A program made the position numbers and the translations under genes. This document shows, piece by piece, positions 1 through 5,123 of a stretch of 6,796 bases of DNA (positions are counted from its first letter, which is position 1; each line of letters starts with the position of its first letter). The notes beneath the pieces were generated by a model. It was not told the DNA's origin and searched no databases. It was given only the letters and a program-made list of their open reading frames with translations. Source of the DNA: Acidilobaceae archaeon (lineage in GTDB: Archaea > Thermoproteota > Thermoprotei_A > Sulfolobales > Acidilobaceae); the NCBI GenBank assembly GCA_027081695.1, contig JALWJI010000021.1, positions 1 through 6,796 of the forward strand. Direction: 5' to 3'.

Positions 1-1511
1 TATTATACGCGGAAGAAGTACGGGGAGCAAGGCTCCTCCCACTAGACTACAGAGCAATCCTCAAGAAGCTATCCGAAGAATTAGGGATCAGTCTACATGT
101 AGCGAGAAGATACCAGAACACTATATTAATAGCGGCAATCGCGTCAATGACCGGTCTCTCTTTAGAAGCCCTAGAGAAGGGGTTTGTAAGAAGATGGCCT
201 GGAAGAACCAAGATAATAGAGGGAAACAAAAAACTCGCCGAAATAGTATACAGTATTATAGAGGAAACAGACTACAGACTAGGACTATCCGAGCCAATTA
301 ACCCTCCTAATGAATACATGGTTGTAAGTGGAAACGATATAGTTGCGATAGGAAAAATAGTTGGAGGACTAAGGATACAAACCTACTATCCCATAACTCC
401 CGCAGCAGACGAGAGCTTCACACTTGAAGAATACGAAGACCTAGAACGATATAAAGAAGGCTTGGGCGGAATAGTCGTCTTCCAGACAGAAGACGAGATC
501 GCCGCTATAAGCGCTGCAATAGGCGCGGCCCTTACAGGAGCACGCTCAGCCACTGCTACCAGCGGGCCAGGATTTGACCTAATGGTGGAGGCTCTGGGAT
601 GGGCCGGTATAAACGAGGTACCGGTAGTAGTCACCTACTATCAGCGAGGAGGCCCAAGCACTGGCCTACCGACACGAGGAGGCCAACAAGACCTATACTC
701 TGCAGTATTCTCGGGACACGGAGAGTATCCCAGGATAGTTATAGCTAGTGGAGACCATAGGGAGGCTTTCATAGACGCCGTCGAGGCAATGAACCTCGCC
801 GAGAGATACCAGCTACCCGTTATACATTTACTAGACAAGTTCCTCGCAAACTCAATAGTAACTCTACCAGTACCAGAACTAGAAAACATCCTTATAGACA
901 GAGGACTGCTTACAAGGAATCCACCAGGAGACTACAAGAGGTTCGATAAGTCAAATGGACCGATAAGTCCGAGAGCCCCTGTGGGAGCCGAGGGAATCGT
1001 AACATGGCATACAGGAGACGAACATAACGAGGAAGGCCATATATGCGAGGACCCGATGAACAGGCTGGCAATGCATAATGCCAGGATGAAAAAACTAGAA
1101 ATAGCATCCAGGGAGATACCATCAGAATATAAGATTAAACAGTATGGAGGCGGCCGAGACTTCCTATTGATAGGCTGGGGATCGACAAAGGGCGCTGCAC
1201 TGGAGACTCTTAAGGAACTAGAATCAGTAGGAATACATGGATCCTATCTACACATAAGGATGCTAGAACCATTCCCTGTTGAAGAAGTAACTAGTATACT
1301 TAGAGAATATGATCCCGATACTGTGATAGATGTCGAGGCATCCCGAGTCCCTATGCTTGCTAACTTGGTCTCCTTGAATACTGGTTTCAAGATACACAAG
1401 TTTATCCTCAAGTGGACGGGTAGACCAATCTACGTGGACGAGCTTGTCCAGGCAACACAGAGAATCCTAGATAAGCAAACGGACATGGAGGTGCTCAAGC
1501 ATGGTGCTTAG
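1..1511 (+). CDS. 2-oxoacid:ferredoxin oxidoreductase, fused gamma-alpha subunit (5'-truncated by window)
   Basis: This is the large subunit of a two-subunit (alpha-beta) archaeal 2-oxoacid:ferredoxin oxidoreductase, which converts pyruvate, 2-oxoglutarate or related 2-oxoacids plus CoA to acyl-CoA and CO2 while reducing ferredoxin in the cytoplasm. The first complete codon is at base 3, and 502 residues are visible. The first 48 codons, before the ATG at 147, read as the end of the gamma domain (LPLDYRAILKKL, ILIAAIASM), so that ATG is internal and the real start lies outside the window. Compared with Sulfolobus alpha chains of about 630 residues, roughly 125 residues are missing. The family signature YPITP is encoded at 387-401. 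The motif RGGPSTGLPT starts at 645; its Arg and final Thr match the Sulfolobus active-site residues Arg344 and Thr353. The block with TGDEHNEEGHICEDP near 1010 and the C-terminal KWTGRP also match the Sulfolobus enzyme. The gene overlaps the beta gene by 11 nt. Which 2-oxoacid is preferred cannot be told. Confidence 0.95.
   Translation, partial: LYAEEVRGARLLPLDYRAILKKLSEELGISLHVARRYQNTILIAAIASMTGLSLEALEKGFVRRWPGRTKIIEGNKKLAEIVYSIIEETDYRLGLSEPINPPNEYMVVSGNDIVAIGKIVGGLRIQTYYPITPAADESFTLEEYEDLERYKEGLGGIVVFQTEDEIAAISAAIGAALTGARSATATSGPGFDLMVEALGWAGINEVPVVVTYYQRGGPSTGLPTRGGQQDLYSAVFSGHGEYPRIVIASGDHREAFIDAVEAMNLAERYQLPVIHLLDKFLANSIVTLPVPELENILIDRGLLTRNPPGDYKRFDKSNGPISPRAPVGAEGIVTWHTGDEHNEEGHICEDPMNRLAMHNARMKKLEIASREIPSEYKIKQYGGGRDFLLIGWGSTKGAALETLKELESVGIHGSYLHIRMLEPFPVEEVTSILREYDPDTVIDVEASRVPMLANLVSLNTGFKIHKFILKWTGRPIYVDELVQATQRILDKQTDMEVLKHGA
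1487..1493 (+). promoter_or_regulatory. Shine-Dalgarno site of the beta subunit, inside the alpha gene
   Basis: GGAGGTG lies 7 nt before the ATG at 1501 and is a near-ideal match to the archaeal 16S rRNA tail. It sits within the last codons of the alpha gene. This fixes the beta start and suggests that the two subunits are translationally coupled and made in equal amounts. Confidence 0.8.
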
Positions 1512-2442
1512 ACTAGACTATAAGACAGAAGTCTGGGTAGACTGGTGCCCCGGATGCGGGGACTACGGTATACTCACAGCCCTACAAAGAAGCCTAAAAG
1601 AGCTCGAACTAAAACCATGGCAAGTAGCACTAGTCTCCGGCATAGGATGCAGCGGTAAAACACCACACTTCGTATATGCAAACGGAATCCACACGCTCCA
1701 CGGACGAGCAATACCATTTGCAACCGGAATAAAACTAGCAAAACCAGACCTAACAGTAATAGTAAGCGGCGGAGACGGAGACCTACTAGGAATAGGAGCC
1801 GGCCACTTCGTAGCCCTCGGAAGAAGAAACATAGATATCACAGTACTAATACACGATAACCAAGTATACGGGCTAACAAAAGGACAAGCAAGCCCCACGC
1901 TCCCGGCAGAAGCTAAGACGAAATCACTACCAAAACCAAACATCCAAGAACCAGTAAACCCATTAGACCTAGCGCTCTCGGCCGGCTACACATTCGTGGC
2001 AAGAGCCTATGCACTAGACATACCATTACTCACAGAAATAATCAAGAAAGCAATACAGCACAAGGGTGCAGCCGTAATAGACATCCTACAACCATGTGTA
2101 ACATACAATGACTTATACACCCAACAATGGTACAGGAAAAGAGTATACAGACTAGACCAGGAACCAGGATGGGACCCAGTAGTAAGAGATCCATCCGAGA
2201 GAGAGGAAAAACTAGCAAAAGCAAGAGAGAAAGCAAGAGAATGGGGAGACAAGATACCAATAGGAATCCTATATCAGGACCCACTCAGACCAACGATAAT
2301 AGACAGACTCTCACAAAGACTAGCAAGCTACCCAGAAAATCCACCAGCAACAGCAAAGATATCGGAAAACAATAAACCGCTAATAGATAAACAACTACTA
2401 AAACAAATATTCAAAAAGTACATTATTGAAACAAGCAAATAA
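1501..2442 (+). CDS. 2-oxoacid:ferredoxin oxidoreductase, beta subunit
   Basis: This 313-residue subunit binds thiamine diphosphate and the single [4Fe-4S] cluster and pairs with the preceding fused gamma-alpha subunit. Four cysteines match the cluster ligands of the Sulfolobus enzyme: C16 and C19 (WCPGCG), C50 (GIGCSG) and C199 (LQPCVTYND). The thiamine diphosphate/Mg site is G91-D92-G93-D94 with the downstream DN(119-120)QVYGLTKGQ. K53 and L125 correspond to the Sulfolobus beta Lys49 and Leu123, which are reported to affect substrate choice, so this copy keeps the broad-specificity pattern. The length is close to the roughly 305 residues usual in Sulfolobus; the Lys-rich tail after about residue 270 is poorly conserved. 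The ATG overlaps the alpha stop by 11 nt and has a strong SD. Codons ending in T are rare (3 of the first 50), a bias like that of a well-expressed housekeeping gene. The enzyme acts in the cytoplasm, upstream of acetyl-CoA or succinyl-CoA pools. Confidence 0.96.
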   Translation: MVLRLDYKTEVWVDWCPGCGDYGILTALQRSLKELELKPWQVALVSGIGCSGKTPHFVYANGIHTLHGRAIPFATGIKLAKPDLTVIVSGGDGDLLGIGAGHFVALGRRNIDITVLIHDNQVYGLTKGQASPTLPAEAKTKSLPKPNIQEPVNPLDLALSAGYTFVARAYALDIPLLTEIIKKAIQHKGAAVIDILQPCVTYNDLYTQQWYRKRVYRLDQEPGWDPVVRDPSEREEKLAKAREKAREWGDKIPIGILYQDPLRPTIIDRLSQRLASYPENPPATAKISENNKPLIDKQLLKQIFKKYIIETSK

Positions 2443-2460
2443 ACACTCCAATAAATCTAT

Positions 2461-2500
2461 ATCAAGTTATCAATACTTGTTTATTCACTTACTCGTTTTT
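2461..2500. terminator. Candidate terminator region between convergent genes
   Basis: The 46-nt gap between the beta gene and the phosphoesterase gene holds a small inverted repeat, CAAGT (2463-2467) and ACTTG (2475-2479) with a 7-nt loop, followed on the plus strand by TGTTTATT and then a TTTTT run at 2496-2500 just inside the opposing gene. U-rich tracts are the usual archaeal termination signal. On the minus strand, T-rich stretches appear only beyond the gap, at the 3' end of the beta gene. The stem is short and may be chance. Confidence 0.35.
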
Positions 2501-3268
2501 GCACGGCCTAGGAGGAACAATCCCTGTTCTCAGCAACTGTGCTAGGAAACCATAATATGGGTCAGGAATACCAAGATCCCTCAGCTTCCTAATTACTCTC
2601 TCAACGTCATATTTTACTCTGCCAAAAGTGAAGGTACCCGTATCAGTATTTATTATAAGATATCCGGCTCTAGGATCACCGTCTCGGGGTTGACCAACGC
2701 TCCCAGGATTAGCGACTAGAGCTCCCTTCACAATCCTAAGGAATTGAATATGTGTATGTCCAACCAAGAAAACTTTTCCATTAGGACACTCGTTGTCAAT
2801 GCTCTTTTCTTTGAGCCTGAGACTTGGACGTAATACACTACACATCTCCCTGTCGCCAAGATCCGGATGCAGGTAACCGTATAATGGGCTGGCAGGGCTA
2901 CCATGAACAGCCTCAATGATCATATTATCGATTTCTAATGATAAACGCCCTGGTAAATTCCTCAAGAACTCCTTGTCGGTCTCATCTAGGATCTTATTCG
3001 TTATATTCTCACGGAACCATAAGCTAACCCAGTGAGTCTTCTCACCACATCTACAGTCCCGGCCGAAACCAACAGCATCATCATGATTACCACGGACAAA
3101 ACGAGCACCGGCTTCTCTTAACCTATCAATGACCTCTCCGGGCTCCGGTCCATAATCTACTAAATCGCCTAGAACAATTACTTCATCGTAATTATTGACG
3201 AAGTTAATAACACTGCTTAAAGAATCGAGGTTTCCATGGATATCACTTATTACTAGTATACGACTCAT
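2489..3268 (-). CDS. Calcineurin-like metallophosphoesterase
   Basis: This 259-residue protein has every motif of the binuclear metallophosphoesterase fold: D9-x-H11 (SDIHGN), G34-D35 (VLGDLVDYGP), G60-N61-H62-D63 (RGNHDD), H122 (VHGSP) and G170-H171-T172-H173, followed by NPGSVGQPRD (187-196). These residues hold two divalent metals and activate water to cleave phosphomonoesters or diesters. The arrangement places it in the small ApaH/YfcE-like group of soluble prokaryotic phosphoesterases; the natural substrate is not predictable and a nucleotide or phosphoprotein are both possible. A CxC pair (C72, C74) follows the GNHD loop. There is no signal peptide or membrane segment, so it is cytoplasmic. 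The ATG has a GGTGA site 9 nt upstream. It lies 61 nt downstream of the GGT-family gene on the same strand and may share its transcript or use its own promoter. T-ending codons are much more frequent (20 of the first 49) than in the oxidoreductase genes. Confidence 0.93.
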   Translation of the reverse strand: MSRILVISDIHGNLDSLSSVINFVNNYDEVIVLGDLVDYGPEPGEVIDRLREAGARFVRGNHDDAVGFGRDCRCGEKTHWVSLWFRENITNKILDETDKEFLRNLPGRLSLEIDNMIIEAVHGSPASPLYGYLHPDLGDREMCSVLRPSLRLKEKSIDNECPNGKVFLVGHTHIQFLRIVKGALVANPGSVGQPRDGDPRAGYLIINTDTGTFTFGRVKYDVERVIRKLRDLGIPDPYYGFLAQLLRTGIVPPRPCKNE

Positions 3269-3277
3269 ATTTCTGTG

Positions 3278-3282
3278 TCACC
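3278..3282 (-). promoter_or_regulatory. Shine-Dalgarno site of the phosphoesterase gene
   Basis: Read on the minus strand this is GGTGA, 9 nt before the ATG at 3268. It supports that start; another ATG slightly upstream (3285-3283) is out of frame. Confidence 0.65.
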
Positions 3283-3311
3283 CATGGTAGCTGTTCTATT
3301 CGGTTACTACG

Positions 3312-3330
3312 ATATTGCTATATTGATATT
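3312..3330 (-). promoter_or_regulatory. Possible TATA-like promoter of the phosphoesterase gene
   Basis: The minus strand carries AATATCAATATAGCAATAT about 45-62 nt before the ATG, overlapping the stop codon of the upstream gene. The box AATATA centred near 3321 would put transcription start near 3295 and leave a leader of about 27 nt containing the SD site. The spacing matches that of the GGT-family promoter (box centre about 51 nt before the start codon). This is inferred from composition and spacing only. Confidence 0.3.
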
Positions 3331-4865
3331 CATATTCCTGCTGGGTACCCATCTCCTCTTGGATCAGTTGCTGTCCAGAGTACATTATTCTTGTAATATA
3401 TGGCAGATGCCACACCGGTTCTTCCTGTAGTTAGTGTATAGCCAGGAGGTATATCTTTCCAGGAAACGCCTGGATCCGCAACTATGTTGCAGGTTCCAGG
3501 AGTCCACAAAGTCCTCGTAGAGGCTAGTGCTTTGCCGACGCTCATTTTGTGTTCTATTATGTTTGATATCATGAGTGCGTGTTGTTGTGGTCTATATTGT
3601 CCTCCTGATGTTCCTAGTACAAGTATCTCATTGTTCTCTGGTTTCTGGGCTAGGACTGCTGAGAGCGTGTGTAGGGGTCTTTTCTCGGGTCCTAGACTAT
3701 TTGGTAGGCCTGGTCTTGGTTCAAAGCCTATCGCTCTATTGTTAAGTGTTATCTGGTATGTAGGCTCTGTTAGTCCGCTTCCAAAGTAGTAGTAGAGGCT
3801 CTGTATTGCGGCGATATACCATCCGTCTTTTGAGGCTACTGCGTGGAAGGTTGTGTCGTGCTCTTTTGGTTGCTGAAGAGGGTTGCATTTGTTTGGTTTG
3901 TATTTTTCGAGTATCTGTGTTTCCTCGAATAAGGTGTCAGATAAGAGTTTTTCTCGGCTAATTGTCATGTGCTCTGTGTCTCCTATGTAGAGGTCTCGGA
4001 TACTGTATGCTATTCTTGATTTTTCCATGAGTATTGGTAGGCGTTGGACAGGATCGTATGGAGTATTTTGGAGGAGTTTTAGTAGGTGGAGTGTCGTGGC
4101 TCCTTGGGTGTTTGGTGGCATTTCATAGATTGTCCAGCCGTGGTAGGATTCGAGTACTAGAGGCTCGTCTAGATATGCTTGATAGTTCTTCATATCGTCT
4201 TTTGTTAGTAGTCCTCCTTGGTTCTGGACGTATTCTTCTATGGCGTCGGCTATTTCTCCTTTATAGAGGGCTTTTGGATCCTCGGCTAATATTTCTAGTA
4301 GTCTTGCCATTCCAGGATAGTTTACTTTTTGGCCCGTTTCTATTGGTCCATTATATAGGTATGTCTTTCTGCTTCCAGGATCATTGTAGAGGACTCTTAG
4401 GTTGCGTTTGACTGCGTAGGCGAAGGCCGGTGGTGCAGGGAATCCTTCTCTTGCAATGGTTATTGATGGAGTTAAGAGATCTCTCCATTCTAGGCTACCA
4501 TATTTCCTCCATAGTGTATAGAGTGCGTCTATCATTCCCGGTACTACTATTGTTAGAGGGCCTCTCATTGATTGCCATTTTTCTTCTAGGCCATGTATCT
4601 TTTCTAATGTGAGCTTGGCTGGCGACTGGCCTGATCCCATTATAATCTTGACCTCGTTGTCTGGTGTATGGATCAGTGCGAAGTAGTCTCCACCTAGGCC
4701 TCCTAGATGTGGAATCGTAACAGCTAATGCTATGCTTGTAGCTATAGATACGTCTATTGGGTTACCGCCTTTTGAGGCAATTTGAAAACCTATCGAGCTC
4801 GCCAGGGGGTTTTCTGAGGCAATTGCTAGTTTGCTATAAGGGTATTCTCTACTTGCAAGTGCCAA
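3330..4865 (-). CDS. Gamma-glutamyltransferase-family Ntn hydrolase (peptidase family T3), substrate uncertain
   Basis: This 511-residue protein covers the whole GGT fold. The N-terminal region has ASENPLAS (16-23), GGNPIDVSIA (33-42) and the Gly-rich GGLGGD (55-60); then come VPG (108-110), PPNTQG (250-255), the autoprocessing site D337-T338-T339, FGSG (361-364), RPLHT (396-400), the oxyanion-type GG (421-422) and the terminal DPRGDG (501-506). T338 should become the N-terminal nucleophile of the small subunit after self-cleavage. By hand alignment with E. coli GGT from memory, several gamma-glutamyl contacts are replaced: the REMAP Arg (Arg114) falls in GSGQSP, Asn411 in SLYYYFG, Asp433 in NNRAIGF, and Ser462 is His399. 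It therefore resembles the GGT-like/acylase branch more than true glutathione hydrolases. There is no signal peptide, so it is probably cytoplasmic. The start is TTG, directly preceded by an in-frame TAG, with GGTGA 7 nt upstream. It is divergent from the thioester protein. Confidence 0.92.
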   Translation of the reverse strand: MALASREYPYSKLAIASENPLASSIGFQIASKGGNPIDVSIATSIALAVTIPHLGGLGGDYFALIHTPDNEVKIIMGSGQSPAKLTLEKIHGLEEKWQSMRGPLTIVVPGMIDALYTLWRKYGSLEWRDLLTPSITIAREGFPAPPAFAYAVKRNLRVLYNDPGSRKTYLYNGPIETGQKVNYPGMARLLEILAEDPKALYKGEIADAIEEYVQNQGGLLTKDDMKNYQAYLDEPLVLESYHGWTIYEMPPNTQGATTLHLLKLLQNTPYDPVQRLPILMEKSRIAYSIRDLYIGDTEHMTISREKLLSDTLFEETQILEKYKPNKCNPLQQPKEHDTTFHAVASKDGWYIAAIQSLYYYFGSGLTEPTYQITLNNRAIGFEPRPGLPNSLGPEKRPLHTLSAVLAQKPENNEILVLGTSGGQYRPQQHALMISNIIEHKMSVGKALASTRTLWTPGTCNIVADPGVSWKDIPPGYTLTTGRTGVASAIYYKNNVLWTATDPRGDGYPAGI

Positions 4866-4872
4866 CTAAGAG

Positions 4873-4877
4873 TCACC
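4873..4877 (-). promoter_or_regulatory. Shine-Dalgarno site deciding the TTG start of the GGT-family gene
   Basis: Minus-strand GGTGA lies 7 nt before the TTG at 4865-4863. An in-frame TAG sits immediately before that TTG, so translation cannot start further upstream, and no ATG is available before the conserved ASENP motif. Confidence 0.7.
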
Positions 4878-4907
4878 GGCTGTAATGTGTCTGTTTGGGA
4901 TTATTTG

Positions 4908-4919
4908 TTTAAATTTATA
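4908..4919 (-). promoter_or_regulatory. Probable TATA promoter of the GGT-family gene
   Basis: The minus strand reads TATAAATTTAAA here. A box centred near 4916 would place transcription start near 4890, leaving a leader of about 25 nt that contains the GGTGA site. No clear purine-rich BRE can be asserted. Confidence 0.45.
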
Positions 4920-4925
4920 GAATAT

Positions 4926-4949
4926 TTACGTAATATATTTAATATATTA
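4926..4949. repeat. AT-rich palindromes in the divergent intergenic region
   Basis: TAATATATT (4931-4939), a single T, then AATATATTA (4941-4949) form a perfect 9-bp inverted repeat. It is preceded by, and overlaps at its edge with, the 8-bp palindrome TTACGTAA (4926-4933). It lies just upstream of the GGT-family TATA-like box, where a regulator or a second TATA element would act. Such AT-rich symmetry can also arise by chance. Confidence 0.5.
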
Positions 4950-4990
4950 TTAGTCAATAGTCCCATCATATAATGTTTCTACTGCATTAA

Positions 4991-5012
4991 TGTTAATAAG
5001 AAACTATTAACA
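4991..5012. promoter_or_regulatory. Operator-like dyad between divergent genes
   Basis: TGTTAATA (4991-4998) and TATTAACA (5005-5012) are perfect 8-bp inverted arms separated by 6 nt, a 22-bp site of the size bound by dimeric helix-turn-helix regulators such as archaeal Lrp or TrmB types. A small AGATA-CT-TATCT dyad (5012-5023) abuts it. It is placed between the two divergent start codons, about 112 nt before the thioester-protein start and 126 nt from the GGT-family start. The regulator is unknown. Confidence 0.45.
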
Positions 5013-5054
5013 GATACTTATCTATAGCCTAACATATATTCTCCTATAAGCCAG

Positions 5055-5063
5055 TATTATAAT
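5055..5063 (+). promoter_or_regulatory. Possible TATA-like promoter of the thioester protein
   Basis: TATTATAAT about 61-69 nt before the TTG would give transcription start near 5084 and a leader of about 40 nt with the SD site. Other AT-rich boxes (CTATAA at 5044-5049, TTTAAT near 5096) are alternatives, so the choice is weak. Confidence 0.25.
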
Positions 5064-5108
5064 CTCTGTTTACAATCTAGTATAACGACCATATCTTTAA
5101 TAGTAGAA

Positions 5109-5113
5109 GGAGG
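5109..5113 (+). promoter_or_regulatory. Shine-Dalgarno site deciding the TTG start of the thioester protein
   Basis: GGAGG, within AGAAGGAGGAAG, lies 10 nt before the TTG at 5124. It is the only strong SD ahead of this reading frame. The TTG is followed directly by a Lys-rich stretch and a hydrophobic signal peptide, whereas the first in-frame ATG (residue 17) would cut the signal in half. Confidence 0.7.
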
Positions 5114-5123
5114 AAGAATAGAT

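Noticed and set aside
1563..1943. Minus-strand open frame of 126 codons
   Set aside because: Antisense to the conserved thiamine-diphosphate region of the beta subunit, with no recognisable domain.
2127..2375. Plus-strand frame of 82 codons, Lys/Arg/Ser-rich
   Set aside because: Out-of-frame shadow of the beta subunit; the coding frame there is firmly fixed by homology.
3068..3090. Minus-strand ATGATGATG as possible C box
   Set aside because: It encodes the GNHDD metal-binding motif of the phosphoesterase and lacks a clear D box.
3484..3789. Plus-strand open frame of 101 codons
   Set aside because: It lies wholly inside the GGT-family gene on the opposite strand, is Leu/Ser/Gly-rich as expected from antisense reading, and has no motif or SD.
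4034..4411. Plus-strand open frame of 125 codons
   Set aside because: Antisense shadow of the GGT-family gene; the hydrophobic composition comes from reading A/C-rich codons backwards.
4866..5123. Intergenic region examined for a tRNA, small RNA or replication origin
   Set aside because: No tRNA-like GTTC loop or cloverleaf and no repeated ORB-like G-rich motifs; only AT-rich dyads and promoter-like boxes.
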